Origin: a virus | Strand: one strand, 5' to 3' | Length of the DNA stretch: 39,850 nt | Virus record (IMG/VR): IMGVR_UViG_3300028384_000683 | Span: 1 to 39,850 of that record | Shown: in pieces, positions 15,777 to 23,617 of the stretch | How the letters are laid out: each line of letters opens with the position of its first letter | How positions within the stretch are numbered: position 1 is the first letter of the stretch | Notes under the pieces: model-generated | Database searches by the model: none | Told to the model about the DNA's origin: nothing | Seen by the model: the letters and a program-made list of their open reading frames with translations, nothing else | Made by a program: the position numbers and the translations under genes

Positions 15777-16770
15777 TTCCCTTTTCCTTTAAGATGTTGT
15801 TTAAGAAGCCTGTCCATTGTGCTGCACGCACATCCCAGTTATAGAATCCATCAATATATGCTTTCTGCATAGACAATCTATCGTCGATACTTGGATCGTT
15901 AATCAATTGCATTGCATCAGCTAACATATAAGCACATCGTGTAGCATGCTCATTCTGATCCTCTGAGAAGTCATACATCAATGACCAGTTCGCAGTTGTC
16001 TCTGGTAATGCTCCGAGACTAGAGTGCACACATAAACATCCAGCACTCATTGCTTCAATCATAGCAATGCAAGATGTCTCAGTCCAAATAGAAGGTAGAC
16101 AGAAGATGTGTGCGTTCTTCAATGCCTCTTTTACTTCTTCATTTGGTCTATAACCATGGTAAGTCATATTGGGATGTTTCTCAACATGATCAAACAATGG
16201 CTGATATGGTTCGTTTCTACTCTTCCAGTTTGGTCCGTAGATATCAAATGAACTATACACGTCCAAATGCCAATTTAGATCTGGAAGGTTCTTTTCAATA
16301 AAGTCCATAATAGGAAGTAGAAGCTCTAATCCTCTATGTGGAGTTGTATGGTAGATAAGATTGACACACTCATTGGGATCAGGTTTCATTTCCTTCTCAC
16401 CAAGATCAATTGGCTCAATTGCGTTCTGCAATACATGAATCTTAGAGCTAGGAATTTGGTATACGTTTTGATACTGCTGACGCTGCCAATGAGATACAGC
16501 TACGATCTTTTCAAACTTCTTCCACCCACCGTTGTGTAGATGTTCTGATTCTGGATCCCCAGGAAGGTCATGGAGCCAGTAGATAGGAATCTTTCCTTTC
16601 TCTAACTCTCTAACTCTTGATGGAATGATTTGGAATTTATCCAAGATAGCAGGATCAACTTTCTTAGCAAGAGCGTACTTCATTAACTCAGTACCGCCCA
16701 TTGCGTCCTTATCGACTTCTGTTTGTTGTACTTTGTTTTTTTCTGGGTCACCAATCACATTAAGTTGCAT
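15766..16770 (-). CDS. GT4-family (GT-B) glycosyltransferase
   Basis: 334 aa. MGGTELMKYALAKK near the N-terminus is the glycine-rich acceptor-domain loop, IYWLHDLPGD and KIVAVSHWQRQQY are the usual first-domain strands, and VNLIYHTTPHRGLELLLP opens the second Rossmann domain. The C-terminal FCLPSIWTETSCIAMIEAMSAGCLCV contains the donor-binding E-x7-E-type motif. This is the best-defined glycosyltransferase in the window. The stop is followed by glutaredoxin upstream in the same direction with a 1-nt gap, so they form one transcript. Confidence 0.88.
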   Translation of the reverse strand: MQLNVIGDPEKNKVQQTEVDKDAMGGTELMKYALAKKVDPAILDKFQIIPSRVRELEKGKIPIYWLHDLPGDPESEHLHNGGWKKFEKIVAVSHWQRQQYQNVYQIPSSKIHVLQNAIEPIDLGEKEMKPDPNECVNLIYHTTPHRGLELLLPIMDFIEKNLPDLNWHLDVYSSFDIYGPNWKSRNEPYQPLFDHVEKHPNMTYHGYRPNEEVKEALKNAHIFCLPSIWTETSCIAMIEAMSAGCLCVHSSLGALPETTANWSLMYDFSEDQNEHATRCAYMLADAMQLINDPSIDDRLSMQKAYIDGFYNWDVRAAQWTGFLNNILKEKGIDA

Positions 16771-16771
16771 T

Positions 16772-17011
16772 TTATAGTCCTTTGTTCATGTCAAGGTAAG
16801 TAGCTAGTTGATCATAGCCACCAATCAATTCACCATCTTTAAAAATCTGTGGCATTGTTCTTGCCGCTGGATTTAGTTCTCTCAATTCTGTAAAGTAATC
16901 AACATTCTCACTGATGTTTTTTACAGTCACATTCGGCTCGTCCTTCAATCTGAACTTAGCCTTATCACAGTAAGGACATTGATCCTTACTAAAAATTACC
17001 CATTCACTCAT
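16772..17011 (-). CDS. grx: glutaredoxin
   Basis: 79-aa thioredoxin-fold protein. The CPYC active site is at 12-15, TMPQIF (cis-Pro) follows about 40 residues later, and GGYDQLATYL is the glutathione-binding GG-D motif. It can reduce phage or host ribonucleotide reductase and mixed disulfides. Start ATG 17011 overlaps the stop of the small membrane gene as ATGA. Confidence 0.93.
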   Translation of the reverse strand: MSEWVIFSKDQCPYCDKAKFRLKDEPNVTVKNISENVDYFTELRELNPAARTMPQIFKDGELIGGYDQLATYLDMNKGL

Positions 17012-17235
17012 TTCACATTTCCTATTTCAAATAGCGGACCTAATATTGGAAACATTTCGTTTCCTAACAGGCCTGCCCATATTATGTTTATTACTATTAT
17101 TTTAACCCCTAACCAAATTAAAATCAACCATAAGATGAATTTAATTAGTCCAAGTTGTTTGTATTTATTTCTTAGTTTAGTTAGTATTGGAAAGTTCCAA
17201 CTAAATTTCCATACCTGCAGTTTCAAATTCTTCAT
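17008..17235 (-). CDS. small membrane protein, 75 aa
   Basis: A basic, aromatic N-terminus (KNLKLQVWKFSWNF, then KLRNKYKQL) precedes one long hydrophobic segment at about 30-57 (IKFILWLILIWLGVKIIVINIIW). Its stop couples to glutaredoxin by an ATGA overlap and its start lies inside the end of the Coq4-like gene (35-nt overlap). The basic amphipathic lead suggests an inner-membrane protein with the N-terminus inside. No family recognised. Confidence 0.55.
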   Translation of the reverse strand: MKNLKLQVWKFSWNFPILTKLRNKYKQLGLIKFILWLILIWLGVKIIVINIIWAGLLGNEMFPILGPLFEIGNVK

Positions 17236-18049
17236 CTCTATATTGTGGATGGAAAGTATCCATCTTCACATGGTTTGGATACTTAGCAGCATACTTTGCA
17301 AATTCAACTGGAACAGGGATATTGTATTTCTTTCTAACTTCATCAATATCCTCTTCAAGTAGAGCAAGTGGAGATAGCAATCCAAAAGATGTGTCTACCT
17401 GCTTTGACTGTCTAAGGCATTCAGTATATACTTTCCAGATATCAGCATTGCCATTCTTTTTCATCTCTTTAATTGTTCCGCCAAAGCCAACAATATGAGG
17501 CGTCCACCAATGTGCAATTCTTGAAGTGTATACTTGAATCATTGCTTCGCCTATTGGTGAAGTATCATATCTAAGGAGTGTGTGCCAAACGTCATGAGAT
17601 AGCAAGAAATGCCTAGATGTGTTTTCTCTCATTTCATCTTGCCAATTAAAGAAAGCACTTTGTCTTCTTTCTTCTGGCTTGAACCTTTGATTATAAATGT
17701 CGTCTAAGCCAAACTTACGAACTAAGTTGGCGTAATGTGCGCCTACGGTGTTAGGCGCAAGATTATCTAAGTAATTGAAATCCGTTAATTTGTTTAAAAC
17801 AACACTTTCAACATAATCTCTGTCATTATATCTTCTGCCCCATATAACATTCCTTCCATTTTCTGTCTGTCTAAGTTTCCTTATCATGTTGATAGTAAAT
17901 GGAAATCTAAGTTCTCTGTACAGAGTCAAAACATGGTCAAGTCTATCTTCACCAGTCATGTCTGTATTGTAACCTGTTAACTCATTGCCCTCACCGTAGG
18001 TGTTAAACAGGTGGTATAGGGATCTTGTTATTTTAATTGGATTCCACAT
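17201..18049 (-). CDS. Coq4-family ubiquinone biosynthesis protein
   Basis: 282 aa. The diagnostic Coq4 metal motif HDxxH-x11-E is exact: H152-D153-V-W-H156, then eleven residues to E168 (SPIGEA). The family's 'P-N-T-x-G-x-x-Y' lead motif is also present (APNTVGAHYANLV, about 98-110), and a membrane-binding helix region follows (HWWTPHIVGFGG). Coq4 acts in ubiquinone assembly; recent work on the eukaryotic protein assigns oxidative decarboxylation of the ring C1. Start ATG 18049 has GGAGAAG upstream. A phage copy would supply or maintain quinone, the substrate of the alternative oxidase at 10165-10761. Recognition is by motif only; overall identity to cellular Coq4 is likely low. Confidence 0.75.
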   Translation of the reverse strand: MWNPIKITRSLYHLFNTYGEGNELTGYNTDMTGEDRLDHVLTLYRELRFPFTINMIRKLRQTENGRNVIWGRRYNDRDYVESVVLNKLTDFNYLDNLAPNTVGAHYANLVRKFGLDDIYNQRFKPEERRQSAFFNWQDEMRENTSRHFLLSHDVWHTLLRYDTSPIGEAMIQVYTSRIAHWWTPHIVGFGGTIKEMKKNGNADIWKVYTECLRQSKQVDTSFGLLSPLALLEEDIDEVRKKYNIPVPVEFAKYAAKYPNHVKMDTFHPQYRDEEFETAGMEI

Positions 18050-18055
18050 AATGTC

Positions 18056-18241
18056 TTACTTCTCCGCTTGGATAACTCTCCAGATACCAAATGCTAATGC
18101 TGGCCATGCCAACCATCCGATTAAGTCTACTCTTCCAAGTAGGATGAGAGCAGATACTGCAACAATGATTGCGCCATCAACAGACGACCATTCAACTACT
18201 CTTGCTTTTATCCAATTCCAACTGTTTAGAATAAAGTCCAT
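18056..18241 (-). CDS. small membrane protein, 61 aa
   Basis: ATG 18241 follows AAAGGAGAAACAT, a strong ribosome site. Residues 1-20 are amphipathic with Trp (MDFILNSWNWIKARVVEW), then two hydrophobic stretches (GAIIVAVSALILLGRV and IGWLAWPALAFGIWRVI) separated by a short turn, so probably a two-helix hairpin. A TATAAATA late box lies about 55 nt upstream, inside the phosphoribosyltransferase gene, so it is likely made late. Function unknown; a holin or virion membrane role is possible but unsupported. Confidence 0.7.
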   Translation of the reverse strand: MDFILNSWNWIKARVVEWSSVDGAIIVAVSALILLGRVDLIGWLAWPALAFGIWRVIQAEK

Positions 18242-18255
18242 ATGTTTCTCCTTTA

Positions 18256-18708
18256 TTATTCCCAAGGAAAGACGATCCAATCGTCTTCCTTCTTCTTATT
18301 TATACGTTCTCCTGAATAAGCGCAGGTGAATTTTGACGATGGCTTTTCTAATAGTACTGCAAATTTAGGCATAGGAATAAGCTGATAATAGCATTCATCC
18401 ATTACGCGTTGCAATGTTTTGCCAGAGTCATTAATGTCATCCACTATGAGAATGTTGGAATAATCTGCAAGCCTGTCCCAGTCAAACTCATTATTGTCGG
18501 CCATTCCGTCTCGTAGTGAAATATTAAGACAGTACAACTTTGCATTGTACTGATGTGAAAGTCGAACCGCCGGAACTAACCCTCCACGAGTTAGTCCGAC
18601 GATTGCGTCTGGAGTTTCTTCATCAGGGATCTGAGAAGCAATAGATGAAACAAGTTCATCATATTCACTCCAGTCGATAACTCTTCTTACAGGTTCGCTT
18701 GTACCCAT
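18256..18708 (-). CDS. phosphoribosyltransferase (type I)
   Basis: 150 aa. ILIVDDINDSGKTL (about 87-100) is the PRPP-binding motif of type I PRTases, preceded by AIVGLTRGGLVPAVRLSH (the PPi loop) and followed by AVLLEKPSS. The pattern is that of hypoxanthine/xanthine-type salvage enzymes. It would convert a free purine base plus PRPP to the nucleotide for DNA synthesis; the exact base cannot be read. ATG 18708 overlaps the peroxiredoxin stop by 22 nt. Confidence 0.85.
   Translation of the reverse strand: MGTSEPVRRVIDWSEYDELVSSIASQIPDEETPDAIVGLTRGGLVPAVRLSHQYNAKLYCLNISLRDGMADNNEFDWDRLADYSNILIVDDINDSGKTLQRVMDECYYQLIPMPKFAVLLEKPSSKFTCAYSGERINKKKEDDWIVFPWE
18297..18304 (-). promoter_or_regulatory. 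T4-type late promoter TATAAATA
   Basis: Exact TATAAATA on the minus strand, about 55 nt before ATG 18241, which also has its own AAAGGAG. It lies inside the upstream gene, as often in T4. Confidence 0.5.
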
Positions 18709-19202
18709 TTAAGAACAGCTTCAGGAGTACTAGCTTCATATGGATCAGATTCGATATTATCAACCTGTCCTTCTTCTGGGAAAGAAGCAAGTACTGTATT
18801 AGTATCACCGTCTACTACAATTGCATATCTCCAGCTTCGTGGACCGAAGTTAAGGTTACGCTTTTGTACTAGAGCACCAACATTAACAGCGAAGTCGCCA
18901 TTGCCGTCTGGTAGTGATCTTACGTTTTCAACTCCTTGTGCATCGAACCATGAGTTCATTACAAAAGGATCATTGACGCTGGTACAATAAATGTTATTGA
19001 TACCTGCTGCGACAAACTTTGAATACAACATTTCGTATCCAGGAAGTTGTTGTGAACTACAGGTTGGAGTAAACGCTCCAGGCAGTCCAAAGATTACAGC
19101 CTTCTTTCCTTTAAGTTCGGATTGAAGATTGATCGTAACAAACTCACCAGCTACTCTATCTTTGTATTTAAAGTTAGGTAGTTCAGCACCTGCCTTAATC
19201 AT
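18687..19202 (-). CDS. peroxiredoxin, Prx5/AhpE-like type
   Basis: 171-aa thioredoxin-fold peroxidase. The peroxidatic motif GLPGAFTPTCSSQQLPGYE contains C48 with its activating Pro, Thr and an Arg later (GPRSWRYAIVVD), as in Prx5. It reduces H2O2 or organic peroxides, normally with glutaredoxin or thioredoxin as partner, and a glutaredoxin is encoded 1.7 kb away. Start overlaps the previous stop as ATGA. Confidence 0.92.
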   Translation of the reverse strand: MIKAGAELPNFKYKDRVAGEFVTINLQSELKGKKAVIFGLPGAFTPTCSSQQLPGYEMLYSKFVAAGINNIYCTSVNDPFVMNSWFDAQGVENVRSLPDGNGDFAVNVGALVQKRNLNFGPRSWRYAIVVDGDTNTVLASFPEEGQVDNIESDPYEASTPEAVLKWVQANL

Positions 19203-19432
19203 TCGTCACCATCCTGCCTTTCGGGCGTTGGTACCTCTCTGAATCCAGCAAGTTGTGCTAGTACTGTTCCTAACAAAGGATCTTTCTCTTTGTTAAGCCA
19301 ATTTTTTAAGTAGTCCTGCTCTAGCTCTGAAAGTTCAGGGGCGCTTTGAGCAAAGACCCTCAATAGTCCGTCGAGTGCGCCAGCTGTATTGAACACTAGC
19401 TTGTCGACATTTTCAAACTGATTATCAGCCAT
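19199..19432 (-). CDS. hypothetical protein, 77 aa
   Basis: Acidic helical protein (FENVDKLVFNTAGALDGLLRVFAQS, then LSELEQDYLKNWLNKEKDP). ATG 19432 has TAGGAGAATATT upstream and a leader from the TATAAT promoter at 19460-19488; it couples to the peroxiredoxin by ATGA. No family recognised. Confidence 0.75.
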   Translation of the reverse strand: MADNQFENVDKLVFNTAGALDGLLRVFAQSAPELSELEQDYLKNWLNKEKDPLLGTVLAQLAGFREVPTPERQDGDE

Positions 19433-19459
19433 AATATTCTCCTATAGGTTTAGGTACGT

Positions 19460-19488
19460 ATTATACATTATACGTAATCTGAAGTCAA
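19460..19488 (-). promoter_or_regulatory. sigma70-like promoter for the peroxiredoxin run
   Basis: TTGACT (19488-19483), 17 nt, TATAAT (19465-19460), about 25-nt leader with AGGAG before ATG 19432. It lies in the 3' end of the upstream gene. Confidence 0.8.
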
Positions 19489-19923
19489 CCACTTCTTGTA
19501 ATAAACTTCCTGAAGCTTGAACGCTTCAATCTCACAAGGTTGGTCTGCATAAGGAACGTCAGAGACATCTGACTTCTTCCATTTGGTTCCATCCATTGAA
19601 AGTTCTTTTCGAAGGTACTGTTTGATGTGTACCCATTCATGGATGAGTGTTTTAATGAACTGTTGCTTGTCTGCTTGGACAAGTTCAATCAGTCCCCATT
19701 TGATCTTTCCATTGTTAGTATCAACAATGTCCATTGAAGCATACCCAGCAGCCCAATCATTCATGAGCTTACGAGTACGAGTCTGCTTTACTTGCACTAC
19801 GGCTTTGAAGCGCTCTAGCTTGAGCTCCTCAATCATAAATGCACTAACACGATAGATAAGGTCTTCACGATTCTTACCAAGCGAGCCACCCTTCATTCCT
19901 GAAGGAAAAACAGCAATTCCCAT
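19468..19923 (-). CDS. HExxH zinc metalloprotease-like protein
   Basis: 151 aa. FIKTLIHEWVHIKQYL carries H95-E96-x-x-H99, and PCEIEAF (E131 or E133) is a plausible third zinc ligand 32-34 residues on, the spacing of SprT/M48-like small metalloproteases. The N-terminal half is a beta-alpha domain with a basic segment (KQTRTRKLMNDW). ATG 19923 follows AAAAGGAAG; the frame to 19986 runs into the HAD gene. Substrate unknown. Confidence 0.7.
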   Translation of the reverse strand: MGIAVFPSGMKGGSLGKNREDLIYRVSAFMIEELKLERFKAVVQVKQTRTRKLMNDWAAGYASMDIVDTNNGKIKWGLIELVQADKQQFIKTLIHEWVHIKQYLRKELSMDGTKWKKSDVSDVPYADQPCEIEAFKLQEVYYKKWLTSDYV

Positions 19924-19924
19924 A

Positions 19925-20488
19925 TTACTTCCTTTTGATAATTTTAAGATAAATGTCTTCCCATGACTTGGCGACAAAGAAGTCATGATCCAAGTTCATG
20001 TTATAGCCATGTTCCATCAAAACGGATTCAAAGTCAACCTTAGCTCCAACTTCACAGTTCTCTAATTTGTCTTCGATCCACAAGCAGCCTCTATACTTCT
20101 TAGCTAGCTTGTAAAGAGCAGCATCTTTATCTGCTCCGGTATCAAGATACACAAACTCATCAAACACATCACCAAAGATTTTCTTTAAGTTCCTGGTTCT
20201 TAGTTCTTGTGCATTCTTATCTTTAGAAAGTGAGGTACACACAACAAACCTATAACCATAGTTGTTGTTAAGTAAGGACACGATTTCTTGTGCGTCCCTC
20301 AAAGGAGGTAAGAAGCCTATAGCGGCACTCTGGTTAAAAAGTCTTACCCACTTCCTACCTTCGGTTTTATTCAATCCAAACTGCTCTGCAGCGTTGTATA
20401 TAAATTGATGTCCCTTGACTCTTTCAAAGCCTTGGTGTTCCATCCAAATTTGAAAAGCGTCTTCCCAGTTGAGAAGTACGCCGTCCAT
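19925..20488 (-). CDS. HAD-superfamily (nucleotidase-like) protein lacking the nucleophile Asp
   Basis: 187 aa. The middle and end match phage 5'(3')-deoxyribonucleotidase-like HADs: FVVCTSLSKD (motif II Thr/Ser), KDAALYKLAKKYRGCLWIEDKLENCEVGAKVDF (motif III Lys and IV acids) and LMEHGYNM. The protein starts MDGVLLNW, so only the second Asp of DxDG is kept; in-frame TAA and TAG codons lie just upstream, so no longer start can restore the first Asp. ATG 20488 has GAGGTAAAGT upstream. It is probably not a phosphatase by the normal mechanism, or it is a recent truncation. Confidence 0.7.
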   Translation of the reverse strand: MDGVLLNWEDAFQIWMEHQGFERVKGHQFIYNAAEQFGLNKTEGRKWVRLFNQSAAIGFLPPLRDAQEIVSLLNNNYGYRFVVCTSLSKDKNAQELRTRNLKKIFGDVFDEFVYLDTGADKDAALYKLAKKYRGCLWIEDKLENCEVGAKVDFESVLMEHGYNMNLDHDFFVAKSWEDIYLKIIKRK

Positions 20489-20787
20489 ACTTTACCTCTA
20501 TAACCTAATACATCTCTCATGATTGCTACTGGTGTCATATCATCGATTCTTGACATTTGAACATACTGTTCTACAGTGCAATTCTTAACAAGGAAGTTGA
20601 TCCATGCTTTGTATGGCTTGTAGCCGTATTTGAATCTAGCGATAAACTCAGGTTTTGGTTTACCTACCCATGAAGGGTGACAATCAGGATGAACAGAATC
20701 CATAGTTCTTGACAAACCGTGGTCGCCTCTGTACATCAAATACATGCCGTCCCATGTGAAATCTTCTTTCTTAAACGTTGTTTTCAT
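20371..20787 (-). CDS. hypothetical protein, 138 aa, overlapping the HAD gene
   Basis: ATG 20787 follows AAGGAGTTAGAT and an early-type promoter. Residues 1-100 look protein-like (EDFTWDGMYLMYRGDHGLSR, then HPSWVGKPKPEFIARF...YGYKPYKAWINFLVKN). The last 39 residues are encoded in the same DNA as the start of the HAD gene (118-nt overlap in another frame) and look like run-through. The true ancestral end may have been near residue 100. No family recognised. Confidence 0.65.
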   Translation of the reverse strand: MKTTFKKEDFTWDGMYLMYRGDHGLSRTMDSVHPDCHPSWVGKPKPEFIARFKYGYKPYKAWINFLVKNCTVEQYVQMSRIDDMTPVAIMRDVLGYRGKVWTAYFSTGKTLFKFGWNTKALKESRDINLYTTLQSSLD

Positions 20788-20814
20788 ATCTAACTCCTTA
20801 CTTAACATACAACT

Positions 20815-20843
20815 ATTATACTAAAGAGTTGATTTAAAGTCAA
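20815..20843 (-). promoter_or_regulatory. sigma70-like promoter with conserved leader
   Basis: TTGACT (20843-20838), 17 nt, TATAAT (20820-20815), then a leader containing TTAAGTAAGGAGTTAGAT before ATG 20787, the same leader as at 37674. Confidence 0.85.
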
Positions 20844-21496
20844 CGGTCAGACCAAATTATTTCCTTAAATTGCTCTTTTGGAAGCCCCCAAAACCGCTGC
20901 TTCCAGTCCGATTGCTCAAAAAATGGTAAATTTTTCCATTCTTTTTGTCTTGAAAGCATCTCATGAGCGCTAATATTCCATTGTTGACGGTCTAAAGATG
21001 TAACTATTTGTTCTACTTGGGTTTTTTTCTCCAGAACTGTCGGCAGATTGAAGTCATCCCACTCAAAATGTAACAGTTCAAAGCAGTTTTCGTGGTGATC
21101 GACGTAGTCTATCGAAATATCGACGCCCCATTTAGGTGCCATCTTGGTTAGTTTATGGAAAATAGGGTGTTTTTTGGCTATTTCGTGCAGTTGTTCCAGT
21201 GCATCACCTGCAAATCCGCGTCTTTGGTAGATATCACAGTGGTTAATATGCGCTTTTTCCCTGTCTTCATCAAGGTCTACCATCCAAACCTCCTTGTTTG
21301 TGAATTTTTCACGGTGTGGTTTGGGTTCATAGCCGTTCCATTGTGCATAAACTTGCTCAACACGACACATATCGTAGCCATTTTGATCAAACAGCTCGAT
21401 TCCTTGGTGAATGATTTGATCCATATACGCATCTGGCAATGGTTGTAGCCAGTAAGGTGATGGATCATGTTGGTTTTCTGTTATCTTAAGTTGCAT
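20840..21496 (-). CDS. hypothetical protein, 218 aa
   Basis: Aromatic, acidic soluble protein starting MQLKITENQHDPSPYWLQPLP, with NKEVWMVDLDEDREKAH in the middle, CFELLHFEWDDFNLPT, and an LPFFEQSDWKQRFWGLP end. No family or catalytic motif recognised. It overlaps the preceding membrane gene by 16 nt and ends within the promoter at 20815-20843. It is the last gene of the curli/cyclase run. Confidence 0.7.
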   Translation of the reverse strand: MQLKITENQHDPSPYWLQPLPDAYMDQIIHQGIELFDQNGYDMCRVEQVYAQWNGYEPKPHREKFTNKEVWMVDLDEDREKAHINHCDIYQRRGFAGDALEQLHEIAKKHPIFHKLTKMAPKWGVDISIDYVDHHENCFELLHFEWDDFNLPTVLEKKTQVEQIVTSLDRQQWNISAHEMLSRQKEWKNLPFFEQSDWKQRFWGLPKEQFKEIIWSDR

Positions 21497-21756
21497 TTTT
21501 GCTCTGCTCTATCTATAACTTGTAAATTACTGTATACTACAAATGATGCTACTGCTATTGGAAAGATCATTTCTCTATTTGAAATCATATCTTCTTCAAA
21601 TAAGATTTCAAATGGAGCTAAAAATATTGCCTTATGTAATAATATTCTGTCTCTGTGTGGTACTCTTGGCAGTAAAGGGTTTTGCTCAACAACACAATCA
21701 TACTTCATGCCTTCTACTGTAGTCCACACATCTGCTACATGCAGTGCATAAAACAA
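21481..21756 (-). CDS. small membrane protein (start unresolved)
   Basis: The C-terminal 90 or so residues are clearly protein-like: FYALHVADVWTTVEGMKYD, then EQNPLLPRVPHRDRILLHKA, a hydrophobic FLAPFEILFE, and FPIAVASFVVYSNLQV. The D..TT..G....E.NPLL pattern is that of small multi-helix membrane proteins (DUF5658-like). The only plausible start after the cyclase stop is TTG 21756. The frame continues open to ATG 22089 inside the cyclase catalytic domain (299-nt overlap) and there reads like a signal peptide. Which start is used cannot be told. Confidence 0.5.
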   Translation of the reverse strand: MFYALHVADVWTTVEGMKYDCVVEQNPLLPRVPHRDRILLHKAIFLAPFEILFEEDMISNREMIFPIAVASFVVYSNLQVIDRAEQKCNLR

Positions 21757-21790
21757 TATTTTTACTGAATCGTACGCCGGGTCACTAATA

Positions 21791-23617
21791 TCAGACAGTG
21801 TAAATGTCGATGAGTTCTTCCTTTCCTTTAACTTTAATGCGATCGACTTTATCGAAGCTTCGGCGTGTACTGCTTCCAGCAGTGAACTGTGATAGCAACA
21901 CTCGTACCCCATCGTAATTGCGAGTTTGGCCTTCGAGTCTAGCACCGAGGTTGACGGCATCTCCAATGACGGAATAGTCAAATCGAGTTTCTGATCCCAT
22001 GTTTCCGACGATGCAATCGCCGGTATTGATACCAATACCAACGTCAATGCGAGGTAAACCTTGTTCTTCCAGTTCTTTAATGAGTTCATCTGCTGCTTCG
22101 CTTATCTCTAACGCTGCATCTATTGCTTTGTCTGCATGATCTTCACATGGTAAAGGTGCATTCCAAAAAGCCATGATACAATCGCCCATGTACTTATCAA
22201 TAGTTCCACCATTATTTAGAATAATCTCAGTCATGCGACCAAGGTACATATTGATAAGTTCTACTAAACCTTCTGGATCATCATTGTTCTTATAATGTTC
22301 TGACACTGGAGTGAAGCCACATATATCCATGAATAGGAACGTCATATTCTTTCTTTCACCGCCGAGTTTAAGTAGTGAAGGGTCTTTCTGTAATAAATAA
22401 ACTTGACGAGGATCCAAGTACGTTTCGAACTGCTTTTTTATCATTTGTTTTTGTTGGTAAGTTATAAAGTACTTGTTAAAGGACGATTGAGCAAAAACAA
22501 CCAATGAACACAGAAACAATAGCGTTATATCGAAAAATAAGAGTTCTTGGTTCCACATCCAATACGATGTGCCAATCGCGCCTCCTATTACCATTAGAGA
22601 AGCTAACGCCGCTAGAGCTGTGGGAGCGACATAAACCAACCCCAAAATTACTAATCCAACTAACACCATTGAAAAGAGCTCAGCTACTTCAGACCAATCG
22701 GGAAGTTGTATTTGAACTCCTGAAAGCAAGGTATAAATCAGATGACCTTGAACTTCGTGGGGATGTCGTGCACCCGTGGGGGTTGGTACTGGATTAGATA
22801 ATCCTTCTGCTGTAACTCCAATAACAAAAGTCTTACCTTGTGCTTGATAGTCAGGCAAATCTAAAATACTAATCTGTTCAAACTTATTCCAAAAGCTGAT
22901 AGGCAGCTGCCCGTAACTATCTGTTACGATTGGATCTTGTCTTCCCATTCTAACCCATTCAATCCCATTGGGACCTACTTTCATTTGGTAACTGGGTTCT
23001 CCTGTATACACTCTGGCAGTATCAAGGGCAAGGGATGGATATTGAGATCCCCCTGCATTGACAACAAGAGGCGCTCGTCGCACGACTCCGGTGGGTTCAT
23101 CAGGAATAGCAACGGTGGCGCCAACGCCAAAAGCAACATTAGCAAGATTATCAATGGGATATAAAAGTCCCGTAAATTTATAGGTCCAATTTTCATTTTG
23201 TTCTCCGAATAGTGCTACTCCAACATGGGATCCAACTCCGTCACTGAGTTGAGATGATGGGGCCGATGACAAAACTGTAGCTTGCTGGTACAATGCCTCG
23301 GCAAGTTTCTGGTCTTGTCCAAACCTGTCTGGCTCGCTGAATAAGATGTTAAGTACGTAAAGATTACCAGGAGGAGCGGACCCGATATAGCCAGCAAGTA
23401 TATCCCTAGGCCAGGGCCACTGACCTTCTTTAGCAATCGCTTTTTCATCAATGTTAACCAGGACGATGTCCTCAACATTATTAACTTCCTTTTGATTTTG
23501 TAATAGATCGTAATAGTTGTACGAGAGACTTTGAATAAAGCCTGGATTATTTATTTGTAGTAAAGCGAAAAGTCCGATTGTTATTAGGACTGTCCACCAT
23601 TTAGTAAAATGATTCAT
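21791..23617 (-). CDS. CHASE2 sensor-class III adenylate cyclase
   Basis: 608 aa, membrane bound. One N-terminal TM (9-22) leads into an extracytoplasmic CHASE2 domain (about 30-300; DIVLVNIDEKAIAKEGQWPWPRD is typical), then three TMs (about 314-332, 334-354, 360-378), then a class III cyclase domain (424-608). Catalytic residues are complete: metal Asp D431 (FLFMDICGFT) and D479 (KYMGDCIMAF), adenine-reading K475 and D547, transition-state N556 and R560 (AVNLGARL). The K/D pair predicts cAMP rather than cGMP. CHASE2 cyclases are often paired with FecR-domain proteins in bacteria, and a FecR protein lies two genes upstream. Very unusual cargo for a phage. Start overlaps the curlin stop as ATGA. 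Confidence 0.93.
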   Translation of the reverse strand: MNHFTKWWTVLITIGLFALLQINNPGFIQSLSYNYYDLLQNQKEVNNVEDIVLVNIDEKAIAKEGQWPWPRDILAGYIGSAPPGNLYVLNILFSEPDRFGQDQKLAEALYQQATVLSSAPSSQLSDGVGSHVGVALFGEQNENWTYKFTGLLYPIDNLANVAFGVGATVAIPDEPTGVVRRAPLVVNAGGSQYPSLALDTARVYTGEPSYQMKVGPNGIEWVRMGRQDPIVTDSYGQLPISFWNKFEQISILDLPDYQAQGKTFVIGVTAEGLSNPVPTPTGARHPHEVQGHLIYTLLSGVQIQLPDWSEVAELFSMVLVGLVILGLVYVAPTALAALASLMVIGGAIGTSYWMWNQELLFFDITLLFLCSLVVFAQSSFNKYFITYQQKQMIKKQFETYLDPRQVYLLQKDPSLLKLGGERKNMTFLFMDICGFTPVSEHYKNNDDPEGLVELINMYLGRMTEIILNNGGTIDKYMGDCIMAFWNAPLPCEDHADKAIDAALEISEAADELIKELEEQGLPRIDVGIGINTGDCIVGNMGSETRFDYSVIGDAVNLGARLEGQTRNYDGVRVLLSQFTAGSSTRRSFDKVDRIKVKGKEELIDIYTV

